A DNA stretch of 64,000 nt from Oidiodendron maius Zn (taxonomy: Eukaryota; Ascomycota; Leotiomycetes; Myxotrichaceae). Numbering within the stretch: position 1 is the first letter of the stretch; every line of letters starts with the position of its first letter. The notes beneath the pieces are model-generated. The model was not told the DNA's origin. It was given only the letters and a program-made list of their open reading frames with translations, and did no database searches. Made by a program: the position numbers and the translations under genes. The stretch spans positions 1,612,001 to 1,676,000 of the forward strand of contig KN832871.1 in NCBI GenBank assembly GCA_000827325.1, read 5' to 3'. Of this stretch, positions 32,577-43,664 are shown one piece after another.

Positions 32577-34627
32577 ATGGCATCAGTTCATGGGGAACTT
32601 GTAAAGGAGCCGCGCTCCAGCGACGATTTTACTTGCGTTGACGTCGAGGAATTTGATGCCTTGTACGCCGACTAACTTACTGCCTCGTACCTACAGCCTC
32701 CAATTACTAACTGATTCAACAGATCAATCACTCTAAAGCCGGAGACAGTTCGAAAGTATCCTTGTGTGTATTCCTTCTACTTGACTCTTTTTTCACATTG
32801 CGCAAAGCTGGGAGTCCATTCCCGTGATATGAGGTCGTGATGGCATCCCCTCATGTCAATCACGGCACGTATCTGTTTGGATATGGCTTCTTACTAAAGT
32901 TTTGTTCAGCAAAACTGCACGCCAAATCAGTTGCCAAGCATCTTAATGTCAAAAGCGGCCTTATAAATATCCCTTCGAGAAGGTCATCTGTGAGGCTGCC
33001 CCTCCTTGGACTATATGTCCGGCAAAGTTGAGATTCGTGCCATGAGCCTCCTCTGCCGAGAACATCCTACTTCCAAATGCCGCTAATACCTTCGTTTACT
33101 AGAACTATGAGGATTCTGATCAGGAAGTGTTTTTCAGGCAGGCTCGTTACTTCTATTACTTGACTGGTGTCGACCTCCCAAACTGCGCTGTTACTTATGA
33201 CGTTGGAAATGATGAGCTTGTCTTGTTCATCCCGCCTCCAAACACTGGGAAATCCGTCATTTACAATGGATCCACGCCTACTAACAAGGAGATGATGGCG
33301 AAATATGACTTTCACGCAGTGAAATATATTGCCGACCTGCCAGCGTACCTGAACTACTTCGCCCACAGGGAGAAAGGTTTCATATATGTGCTGCACCCTC
33401 ATCATATTTTCAGAGCAGCAATCTCCCCGAATTATACGTTCCCTGACGGTACCCAGAGTACCCTCCAAATCTCACCTTGGGAAACTACCAAGCTCAAGCC
33501 AGCAATGAATGCGTCTCGCGTTATCAAGTCTCCTTACGAAATCCAGATGATTCGAAAGGCCAATGCCATTTCAGGAAAGGCTCATATCAACGTCCTCCGC
33601 CAGATCCGGTATTTAAAGAATGAGGCTAATGTTGAAGCCATCTTTACAGCAACTTGTATTGCACAGCATGCTAAACGCCAGGCCTACGGTGTCATTGCCG
33701 GAGCAGGAGAAAATGCAAGCACGCTCCATTATGTGGCCAACAACGACCCGTTGCGTGGGCGCCAACTTCTCTGTCTCGATGCAGGTTGCGAATGGAATTG
33801 CTACGCTGCGGATGTAACAAGAACCTTTCCCATTTCCGGACAATACACTTCAGAAGCAAAGGCAATCTACGACATCGTGGCTGAGATGCAGGAAGAGGCC
33901 ATTGAAATGTGTAAGCCTGGTGCCAACTACATCGACATTCATCTACACACTCATTTGATTGCTATCCGAGGTCTCATGAAGCTCGGGTTGCTTCAGAATG
34001 GGTCAGAGGAAGAGATTTTCAAGTCTGGCGTCTCAGTTGCATTCTTCCCTCATGGTGTAAGCTTCCTACCATTTTTACTAGCACAAAGCTGGCTAATATT
34101 ATTTCCTAGTTGGGCCATTACATCGGCCTCGAAGTGCATGATGTAGGAGACGGCGGTAATCTCCTGTACGGAATGCAGGAGAGATCCTGGCTGGTGAATT
34201 TCCACCACATGCTTCAGGATTCCAGCTCTGCATCAATCCTCGTGCCTAATATGGTTATCACCATCGAGCCCGGAATGTAAGTCTCCCACACTGTACAAAA
34301 AATACCTTCCCACAGCATCTACCCGGTGCTATCTACCCCAATATTTATTTGTTGCTAACATCATGCAGCTACTTCTCGCGCTATGCCCTCGAGATGTACA
34401 CCAAAGTCCCACGGTATGCACCGTATATCAACACCAAGGTGCTGGACAAGTATTTCCCTGTAGGTGGCATACGTATAGAAGATGACATCCTGATAACGGA
34501 AGACGGGTACGAGAACCTGACAACGGCACCGAAGGGCGATGAGGCACTGAGTATAATCAATGGGGTTATGGGGAAAGTGGACCAAGAGAAGGAGAAGGAT
34601 GGCCGGAAGAGGGGGTGGATCTTCTAG
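32577..34627 (+). CDS. Xaa-Pro aminopeptidase / prolidase (peptidase M24B)
   Basis: Metallopeptidase that releases residues next to proline, in the cytosol. Six exons join in phase: 32577-32662, 32723-32763, 32910-32989, 33103-34056, 34110-34276, 34369-34627, giving 528 residues. All five dinuclear metal ligands of the pita-bread fold are visible: D295 (CLDAG), D306 (AADVTRTFP), H390 ([10 protein letters not shown]), E440 (TIEPG) and E480 (RIEDD). The N-terminal creatinase-like domain is residues ~30-230 (EDSDQ...[13 protein letters not shown]). [15 protein letters not shown] is the substrate-side loop. Exons 1-3 are short and were set by phase and by the expected order KYPxKxHA...NIP...YEDSD; they are less certain than exons 4-6. 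Whether it acts on dipeptides (prolidase) or longer peptides cannot be told. Confidence 0.86.
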
Positions 34628-35316
34628 GTAGCAGCTCTGGTCTTTACTAGGTTAAACAGACTTACTTAAGTCATGATAACGATGCCATTGTTAAGTGTTG
34701 GCCTTACTCGTATTTAATCCTTTTGCAACTTGCGAGCCTTTTGCTCGCCACCGTAGCAGTATTTTTGAACGCTCGAATCATGAAATAACGGAATGCTAGA
34801 GTTTCATTATATCTTCGAACATAATTTCAAAGCATGATTACTTCAGGCAATTGGAATTACTACACTGGGCGCAGGATTACAACATAGTCAAGGTTTATTA
34901 TATACAGTCACTACGCAGAAGTTGTTAAAACATTTGGTATAACGGAAATATATTATAATAGGATATCGGCACGAAAAGATGAAGAGTGTCCCACACACAC
35001 GCAGCACTGTATCCCGTGACTTCAACTCCATCAACCGGGGATCCGCTTCTCTTCCCGACAGTTCTATCCAGCGACCCCAGCTGGAACAAAACTGCCCCTC
35101 CATGGAGAAACCCGTTCTCAGGTTCTCTCGGTCATTTTTTCTGGTCTCTCCTTTTTTCCTGGTATTTTCCCTTTCGAGAAAAAGCCTCTCTGTAAGCGTG
35201 ATCCCACCAGAGACGCTGTCTGAGTTTAAAGTGAGGACCAGCCGCCCCTCCGCTGCTCCTCTCGCATGGCCAGAAGCCAGCGGTCCATGGAGTTGGCCTC
35301 AACGGAGAAGGGCCTG
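34628..35316. other. Intergenic, convergent 3' flanks
   Basis: 689 bp between convergent stop codons, moderately AT-rich. No gene, repeat or RNA recognised. Confidence 0.45.
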
Positions 35317-36297
35317 TTACAAGTCGTCGCCCAGTAGGATCCAGGTCTCTGGCTCGGAGGGCGGGGCGGAGGCCACCGGGGTATACGGCGTGGCATGGAC
35401 GAAGGTCCAGTCTCCTATGCTAGGAGACCGAAGGGGTGTATCGAAAGATTCGCGAGACTCAGGAATGGATTCCAATGCTGAAGGAGAAGAGGGCGGTAAT
35501 GACTGTGGGATCGTTGGGATGTTGTCATTAATGGAATTCGAATTCGAATTGGGAATTGGGCGATGTTGAATCGACGATTGACAGGAGAATGAAGGAGGGG
35601 TTATTGGTGCAGTCGCAGCATGGTCTCTCAGATTGTAAAACGAGATATCAAGGGACAGCTTTTCCCATGCTGAATGGCGTGTGTGTCTGGGCTTGCCTGG
35701 TCGGATGACGAATGCTGGGGCCGTTTGCATTTCGCTGACTGAGGTGCCTGCGGCGTCCTCGTCGTCGTAGAGAATCCCCATCGAATGAAGCTCCTGGCGA
35801 GTGTGCGTAAGCATACATCTGCCTCTCCCAAACGCCGACTGACAGCCACAACGAATAAAGAGAAAGGGTTGTAGAAGACGGTTGAGATTGTGTTAGGGAT
35901 CCGCATAGTCGAGTCCCCCGAAGAGGTGAAAGACTACTTGGAGCATTGACTCGCAAAGACTCACGTCGTCATCGACATCTCCACCGAACAGCCTGCGCTG
36001 CTCTAGTTCTAGCTGCGTCTTGTCCAGCTCCGCTAGCGATTTCTCTTCTGCCTCTCTGGCCTTCCACCTCTCCCAGCTCTGGTCGAAGCTCTGGCGTAGG
36101 AGCGGAGACGGCGAGGCCTTGGCGGAAGGCAGGTAGAGACTGGCATCTCGAGCATCATAAAGCCCCTCAAGGCAGATGTCATGGATTTGGGACTTCCGCG
36201 TGATAGACCGGCGGCTGCGAGACCCGGGTCGCTCTCGACGTCGATTCTGGCGGTGGTGGGGCGCTGGGTTATACCCGTTCAAAACGAGAGCACTCAT
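35317..36297 (-). CDS. Hypothetical protein, 269 residues
   Basis: Not recognised. Exons 36297-35965 and 35793-35317 join in phase 0 across a 171-nt intron (GTGAGT donor, GCCAG acceptor). The N-terminal 45 residues are Arg-rich (RQNRRRERPGSRSRR), possibly nuclear. Residues ~40-110 look helical and charged (DICLEGLYDARDASLYLPS, SWERWKAREAEEKSLAELD, ending in the acidic GGDVDDD). Residues ~120-160 contain FVIRPGKPRHTRHSAWEKLS. The C-terminus is Pro/Ser/Asn-rich and ends in SEPETWILLGDDL. A perfect hairpin lies 21 nt upstream of the ATG. Moderate confidence that it is a real gene, from the consistent splice and ordered composition. Confidence 0.6.
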
Positions 36298-37022
36298 GCT
36301 GGCCGCGGGGGAAGGGTATATCTATATCTGGGCAGATATAGATATGTATAGAAATGGACGTGAGAGATTAGATATAAAATAGAGAAGATGGTGCTATGGA
36401 GATGCTCGCCTAGCAATGCCCTCTCAGGGAACTGAGAAGTTGAAGAGAGAAGAAAGGGGAAAGAGGAAAGAGAGACATAGCTAGAGGCTCATACCTTTAT
36501 ATATATCTCTGGAATGGAGTCATGGCGGGGTTGGTCTGCCTGAATCGGGGGAGTCACGAGATATGACTCTGCTGGTGGACGGACAAGAAGAGCCGGGACA
36601 AGAATGGCACAATCGACGGAGTGAAGAACGTGGAAAAGTCATGTGCGAAACGCTCCGGGTGAGTCAATCGGGGTGTGTGGCAGTGCATACACCTTAGTGT
36701 GGCTGAAAATTCGTCATTGTGACGCTTAGCGAGTGTTGGCCTCCTCCGATCGCGGGGACTCGGAAACATGCGACTCACCCATAGACAGGGACCTACCGTT
36801 CGTCTTTGTCTCCTCAGGTACCGGTTTGAGCGGCCAGGATGATCGCAGCGTAAAATTCCATTGCTTGGCCATTCTCATCGTAAAAAGCCTATGGTATGGC
36901 CAGGGCTTGCGAGCCGCTATGCTCCACGCCCCTTCAACGCCCAACAATGCCCCAACCAATGCCTACCAAATCGTACGCCTGTCATGTTTATGCGAAGCCT
37001 GATGATCGTGAAATCGTCCCTT
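36298..37022. other. Intergenic, 5' flank of hypothetical gene and 3' flank of csn1
   Basis: 725 bp with the hairpin above at its left edge. No other supported gene or repeat. Confidence 0.45.
36318..36345. repeat. Perfect 13-bp inverted repeat with 2-nt loop upstream of ATG
   Basis: Arms 36318-36330 and 36333-36345 are exact reverse complements (ATATCTATATCTG / CAGATATAGATAT). It ends 21 nt before the ATG at 36297 of the minus-strand hypothetical gene, so it would be a hairpin in the 5' leader, or a dimeric DNA site with GATA-like cores. Confidence 0.85.
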
Positions 37023-38615
37023 TTACCTCGGCCGGAGCTCCCTGTGGTTTGAGCCTAGCAGTCCATTGTCAAGTAGGTCGTCTAGTGCCCCACTCTTCTT
37101 CGTGTGCCGCATGTCGAGGTCCGCAGAAGCAATGTTCATGTGCTGGATTCGTCGTCGGGCCTCTCGCTCAAACTCCTTGGCCGTCTTGAGAGCCTCAGAT
37201 TGCATTGCCGAGCGCGGAGCTGACGGGGTCGAGGTAAGGAGCTGGATCTGTCTCAGTATAGGAGGTCCAAACCATATCTTATCCACTTGCCTTGTTCTGC
37301 GTATCAATTCGCGCATCTAGCTGATTGCGCAGGATCATCATGCTGAGCTCTTTCTCGATTGACTTCCCCGGTGGGGCAAAGGCAGCATTCAGGCTCTCAA
37401 GAGTAACACAGGAGAATGGAATGAAATACTGCACAATGCTCTTGCTCCGGATCAAATAGTATAGATTCTCGACATGTTTGTGCAAATGGACGTCCAGGAG
37501 GTAATCAGCACGGTAGGCGTCGAGGATATCCAAGCAAGCAGTGTATCGACTATTGACAAAGAAGTTAATGGCACGTCTGATGTGAGGCTCGAGTTCCAGG
37601 TAGGTCCGGAAGTGGGAATTCTCAAGCACCCGCTTGTGTAGTTCGTTCCGACCCATAGACGCGAGCGCGCACAGGCCTCCATAGACCGCGATGTCGTTCG
37701 GGCTGATGATGGTGTTACAGCTCGCGCCCATGCCAGTCTCAGTGCTCAAAAAGCTCAGCGCCGCGTTATAATATTGCTCAGAATCCATAGTTGCGAGCCC
37801 CTCAGCAGCGGCTAGATACTGTTGGGTGGATATGTCATCAGGAGAGGAAGACTGTACCGTCTTGATTTTCTGTACATTCGAGAGGACCGCAATCCAGTTC
37901 CGTTGCTCAATGCCAACCTCAATGAGGTGCTTGCTGACATCCACGATATGTTTGGGGATACTGACGTCTTGACGCATGCGAGCAAATGCCTCGAAAGCCT
38001 TTGGAAGATCGCCAATTGATTGATAATGTTTACCCAAGTCCTCGTTGCCCATCTGGTAGCGCGATGTTAGCCATAGAACTTGTCAGATAGATATAGATAT
38101 GAACAAACTCGAATGCTCTCTTTTATAAGGTTGTTTTTATATCCTTTCAGCTCTGCTTCCAGGCGAGCCGTCTCAGCCTGGTTGTGTCTGTCCACCGTAC
38201 TGATCCATGCATCATCTCTAACAGCCTCTGGCTCACTGGGCGCAATCACTTCAAGAAGAGACCAAGCTTCTGCATATAGTCTAATATCTTTGCCGGCCTT
38301 TGCTTCGTTAACTGCAGATTTCAGAGCCTCTGCGCCGAGAAAGGTAGACGACGCTCCAATATGAAGCAGTCGTTCGAGCTTGGTTCGTCCTGGATTGAAT
38401 TAATGAGCAGCGAAGCTCAGATGGTAGGGGAATCTCTGTCAGATTAGTCACACCTTGGTAATTTTGAACATATGATTCAAGATCGAATTTGGGTGGTTCT
38501 GAGGCTGTTAGATACAGCATCAATGTGAACCTTTCCTTGACATACCGGTCACAAGAGGGCTTTTCTTTGTACGAGATTGAGTGGGCGACGTGGGGCGGTT
38601 CTGTACCGCAGCCAT
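37023..38615 (-). CDS. csnA: COP9 signalosome subunit 1 (CSN1/CsnA)
   Basis: PCI-domain subunit of the COP9 signalosome, which removes Nedd8 from cullins; in filamentous fungi it links light and development. Five exons in phase: 38615-38546, 38504-38454, 38389-38109, 38052-37291, 37247-37023, giving 462 residues. The spliced N-terminus reads FDLESYVQNYQGRTKLERLL, then the helical repeats LKGYKNNLIKESIR|MGNEDLGKHYQSIGDLPKA join across intron 3. The PCI domain is about residues 230-400 (FINSRY-like, HVENLYYLIRSKSIVQYF, EKELSMMILRNQLDARID). Intron 4 (37290-37248, 43 nt) has a GC donor, GCAAGT, since no GT site keeps frame. The C-terminal tail is basic and ends in LGSNHRELRPR. Strong family call. 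Confidence 0.92.
37248..37290 (-). other. GC-AG intron of csn1
   Basis: 43-nt intron with donor AAG|GCAAGT and acceptor GACAG. The frame on both sides is fixed by conserved protein, so a GC donor is required. Confidence 0.75.
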
Positions 38616-39086
38616 CTTGAACCAGGCCTGGATCAGTAAAATGTGCAGTTGCTAGATGGCAGATGGAGCGATATTGGAGTCCAACGATATGCAGCCATCG
38701 AGCCGTGGAGCTCAATAAAGTGCTTATGTAATCGGATGCCTGGAGTGGACAGGCAACTTCGCGCCTTAATATTATCACGTGAAACTCAAGGTGGAAAATG
38801 TCTTGAAATAAAGATGCGTATGTACCTTCGTATTTAGCTCCTTCTTTTATGAAAACTATTATGCGAATTTGCTTTGAAAAATTAGCTGTAGTATGAGTTA
38901 ATCCGGACCAAATTTTGTCTATTGACATTATCCACCAGGCCCTATATACAGCTGTACGCCATAATGGCACAAGCCGCCCACTCAATCCACCAAGGGATGT
39001 TATAATATGCACTGAATAGGCCGTGTACCCACTACAGAACTCCTAATTTCCTATACTCTAGCAATACCCAGGGGGAATAGTTACCT
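38616..39086. other. Intergenic, csn1 promoter
   Basis: 471 bp between csn1 start and the 3' end of the Zn2Cys6 gene (both minus-strand). An AT-rich patch surrounds 38820-38900. Nothing else recognised. Confidence 0.45.
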
Positions 39087-42000
39087 TCATGATTTCCGTT
39101 GCTGATCCAAGCCTAATCCAGTCCAGTTATTGTTACCTCCAGCCAAGATACCATCAAAGCTCATATCGACATTGGATGTATAATTGTAGTTTATTTGTTG
39201 ATGACCCAAGCCAGATAGAATGTTATTTTCAGTACCAATTTGGCCAGAGGCGTCGAAGAATTGTTGTCCCTGCATCAGATATGGCGGTATTGGGCCAAAG
39301 AGTTGACCCTCCAAATCATCGTATATGCCTGATCCACTAGCACCATTTGAAAGAAACATGGCAGCAGCTGGAGAATTTTGTACATCTGCAACATTTTCAT
39401 GCTTGATATTATCGAATTCTGTCATCGGCTGGTTTGGATATGCGAATGGGTCCCCTGATGGAAACATCATCGCACTGAGATCTGGGAAGCCATCGGCTGA
39501 GCTAAATGCCTGCGGAATGTTAAATTCTAGCGGCCGGCCATTGGGATCTGCGGCACTGGAGGTCGGTGTACTAGCGAAAGATAGATCTGTTGGTGAGATA
39601 ACATCTTGAAAACTTTCGCGCAGGTCTGGGTTGGACACAGTGTTAGCCCTGAACCGGCTATTACTGTCATATATAGATCTGGCGACTGGGAATGTGGTGG
39701 CCCTTTGGTTCAAGCCCACAGGTTCAAGTGGTGGCAAATCTGGTACGCCACGGGAGCTCTGTGATGCTATTCGATTTGGAGACGGGGCAGGCCGCTTGTT
39801 CTTAGCCATTACAGGACCAGAGCGAGCTGTGGTGAGTCTCTCCGGTAACTGCTCAAAAAGTGTCTATATTATGTTGTAAGCATCGGAAAGGGTCCAGGTA
39901 TCAAGATACATACTGATAATGCCATAGAGCATCTGTCTGCAGCCTGGCTTGTTTTTGCTAGGCCTTTGAGTGCATCATTTCCATCAATCGCATCGGCTAG
40001 TATCTCCTGTGAACCAGGTTTATCAGGATTCTCCAGAACGAAGAAAACCAATGCTAAAATGGCGAAAAATGTGGTGTACATAGTAAACCAATAAGTGCCA
40101 ATCAAGAGGCCACGCCTCTTCATCTCGGTGGTGATGTGCACAATGTTGCGTGAAACACTGATGCACGCCGCAGCACAGGCATATGACCTTTCATCAATGG
40201 TCTTGCCTGAGCATGTCTTTTGTGAAACATAATGGAGGAAGGGTCGGTAAAGTGTCATTTGGACATGAGCATATGCCAATCGCAAAAGCTGTTGAACTCT
40301 GGGGAGAAAAGTCAGGTTGTATTTTAATTAGAAAGTATAGAAACGACCAAAATGATAAGCATATGAGAGTGTCAAACGCAGCTGACTGCACGCCGAACTA
40401 CGGCAGAGACCATATAAGAGAGTATGCCCATAGATAAATTCGCGAGCTTACCGAAGGACATCAACCGTTCCTTCACCACCAGGCCGGAGCGCCATTGGCA
40501 ATTTATCGAGCCACTCAGCCAGATCTCGCTCAATTTCTCGAATCTGGGAATGGCTGACGAGATAAGAACCTTTTGCGTTCCCATTCTTTGTGACGCCTTG
40601 GACAGATTGTTCTAAGCCTTTTGTCGGATAGACGTACTTGATGACTTTAGCGAGAATAAACATTAGACGAGTATGGGCATTCGAGGCTGCAAATAGAGAG
40701 GTTCTTCCCGGCGGCATTGATAGTATGGCTTCCTCGGTTATGAACTCATCATCGACTTCAATTGGGAATTCTTGGTCAATGTCGTCGTCGCTCAGCATTT
40801 GTGGGAAGCCCAGCAAGGCTGAGACATATGTATCCATTTTCCGAATGATCCAAAACAAACGGCGCCGCGTTTCTCGTTCTATTGGGTTGAAATGGGCAGC
40901 AAGATTACGGTGCAGTCCCATCCTCAGTGATGATCTTAGTGCAATACCAATATAGGAGTAGCAGGTACTTAGGTTCGCAGTACACTGCAGAAACAAGATC
41001 ATGAAAATAATAGCCTGCACCGATGTAATGTCACGGCATTCTGTAATATCCATCATTTGACGAGACAGCTTAAAATACTTGAGTCTGGGCATACTGTTAG
41101 TCTTTGATCTGAAGCAGGTGATGCGATTAGACTAATTAGTGAAGAAGTGTCACAGGGAAATTGATTTCTATGAAAGAAACAAAAGATGGAGGAAATCGAA
41201 TAAAAAGGTATGATAGTTGTGGTAGATTGTCCCTGAAGTGAGCTGTAATGCAGCAGAGCATAATCAGATGAGTGAAAACATGAATGTCTGCTTACCCTTC
41301 GCTAATGCCGGTTTGGTAGTTTGATCCATCATGACCATCGCCCGTCGCGGGCCGATTGAACATGCACCCAAGGGCGAGAACAACATAAAGGAGAGGAAGA
41401 AATCGGTTTTCCTCGTCACCAAAATTCTCTGGTGGAATATCGTAAATTCTGTTGAACATCTTGTAGAAAGTGGGCTGGTGTACAAATCTTAATAGAGCAC
41501 AGGCAGAGTTCAAGGAATTTTGGCATAAAACTTTTGCTGCCTCTCGAGATGGGAGATCTATGGTATTTGGCATGCCCGCCTCAAGCGGTGATTCTATGGA
41601 CGATGATCTGGGGGAGTCGTAAATTGGGCCGATTGTTTTCGTGCGGGGGAGTTTAGGGAGGAAAGGCCCTCCGTGATCATCGCCGAGCAGGTCTCCAAAC
41701 TGCTCGCGCATGCGTCTGACAAAGACCGCTCCAGATGAGCCGCCATGGAAGTCCAAGTTTCCGCTCTCGTCGATATCTAGCTGGCCAGTAGATTCGATCA
41801 TGGAGCGCAATTGCGCTCCATGATACGTGTTTTTGGATCCATCACCAGACTGTCTGCCTTCAGAGATATCTTTGACGCTGGCTTCTTGTTGTTTTTGAAT
41901 TGCTACATCGGCGTTTGGATCCTTCAAGTCAATGTTTGGGAACACTGTTCTGAGTAGAGTCTCAGCTCGTTGGAGGCGCGTTTCCAGAGCCTCGATATAT

Positions 42001-42409
42001 TGTGGAGTGGGATTTCTTCTTCGATTCGAGGGTTGGTCATACGTACAATCTATTAAATGTCAGCTTAAATTCGCTACAATGGAAAGGCGCCGGTGGCCGT
42101 ACCATAGCTATAAACAGTGCAGTGAGTACAAGGCTGCTTGCCGTCACACTTTATCTTCTTCCTCCTACACTCGTCACACGCCCGCGTGACGCGCCTCCGT
42201 TTCTGCAGTGGTGGAGGGACACGCGTGGCGGAGGTCGTGGAACCTGGTGAAGTTGGTCCATGCAGCGACTGCCAAGGTGGCGAGGCTATCGGGTTTGGCT
42301 CGTCGTCTACCTCGAACGACTCAGGTGACGAGTGAGTGGGAGTATTGGACGATGTGCCAGCAGTAATTGAGGTGGCCGCCGGGCCCTGAGCAAATGCTGT
42401 GTTTGACAT
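39087..42409 (-). CDS. Zn2Cys6 fungal-specific transcription factor
   Basis: Nuclear regulator. Five exons in phase: 42409-42103, 42049-41296, 41093-40452, 40298-39914, 39863-39087, giving 954 residues. The binuclear zinc cluster is at residues 78-104 with spacing C-x2-C-x6-C-x5-C-x2-C-x6-C; its sixth cysteine lies just after intron 1, so unspliced mRNA could not make a finger. A linker and coiled coil follow ([16 protein letters not shown], ~118-135). The Fungal_trans regulatory domain spans ~250-600, with [20 protein letters not shown] and [22 protein letters not shown], the helix of the GAL4/XlnR-type superfamily. The C-terminal 230 residues are Asn/Gly/Asp-rich, a likely activation region. 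I do not recognise a named orthologue. It is divergent from the sulfotransferase-like gene, which may be a target. Confidence 0.87.
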
Positions 42410-43664
42410 CAAGTCGGATGCGCAAAGTCGACGATACAAGCACTTCTTGACATCTCACTTCAACCTCGCTTCGGAAGGGGGGTTTGCCTTCGTGAGGGGA
42501 AGCCTCGTCTGCTCAATAATCAATTAGGTAGATCAAGCGCTGATTAATGTTCGTCACGACAAGGCTGAGCAAATGGGCACGATGCTCTAAGCCGTGTGAA
42601 ATCACACAACCAAAAACACCACAATCTAGGTAGGATGCGATGGATCGAGAGATCTAGCTTGTGGTAGACGTCTCACCGGAAGTGCGCGGCGCAGCTCTGC
42701 AGCAAGGAGGCTGGTGTGGAAGGTAGTCTACTCAATCACGGGCCTCTGCAGAGGGGGTTGAGCATATGACTGATATGATTTCTGCTGGTGGCGTCAGGCA
42801 AACTAGGGAGGGAAAAAGGAGAAAAATGGAGAGAGGAAGAGAGAGTGGAGGCATAAAAGGCAGAACCAGCTGAGGGAATTGGACGGCAGGAGCCAAAGTC
42901 GCCCAGAGATGGTGGGGTGATTACGGTAATACGGCCGGTAATAGGAGGTCATTATTCCGCAAAATGCGCTCATTACTGCAATTTAAGCTTCTGTTTTACG
43001 GGATACTCGTGACAAAGCAGCCCCCTTCTCCTTCTTTTCTGGAGTCAAGGGGATCGCTCGGAGGACCTGCTTGTAATCGAGCTAAGGTCGAGGTGTGGAC
43101 AGGAGATATCACGGCGCCTACCGAGATCGAGGTACCTGGGTACCTGCCTGCTCCCTGGGTAGTACCTGGGTCGAGGACATCCGTATCTGTGTTTTACGAC
43201 GCTCAAATGCCAGATAGCGCGCCTATGGCCCAGACCCTCCTGCCTCGGGCTGTCAATCGTCGAGCCCGTGGGATGCCAATCATCTGGCACCATGCGTCGA
43301 GGAGAGGCGTTGTCCTCCACCGCGGCACGCGGAGAGTGGAACAGGTGACGTCGGTCCCGCCCTAAGACAAAAACCAGGCACAAGGATAGTCTTGGCTGGC
43401 TCTCCCTGCCCAAAGTAGGTAGTACCCTTCTGTACGCTTCCTCTACTTGTCTGCTCTCTTCCTGCCCTGTCCGTTCAGTCCTCTACTGTACGTTTCTTCC
43501 GCCTTGAGTTCTGTTTCATCAGATTTTCATTCGGAATTTTTTACTTGGTTGATCTAGAAGACGCTCAGCGACTGAATGCTGTCTGTGAAAGCCTTGTTGG
43601 AACACAGTTAACTCTAAGTCTGTACCTTGAAGTGTTTTTTTTTTTGGAGAGCGCGGTGACAATT
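42410..43664. promoter_or_regulatory. Divergent promoter, Zn2Cys6 factor / sulfotransferase-like gene
   Basis: 1255 bp between outward starts. It contains two exact TACCTGGGT words (43133-43141, 43163-43171) in a GGTACC-rich patch, a TACTGTAC at 43484-43491 and an 11-T run near 43636 just before the downstream ATG. A 133-codon frame at 42964 has no homology features. Confidence 0.45.

Noticed and set aside
39087-42409. Assignment of the Zn2Cys6 factor as XlnR
   Set aside because: The zinc-cluster sequence ([11 protein letters not shown]) differs from that of XlnR (CDQCNQLRTKC), so only the superfamily is called.
42964-43365. 133-codon plus-strand frame in the divergent promoter
   Set aside because: No recognisable domain, and it spans the TACCTGGGT repeat patch; more likely regulatory DNA.
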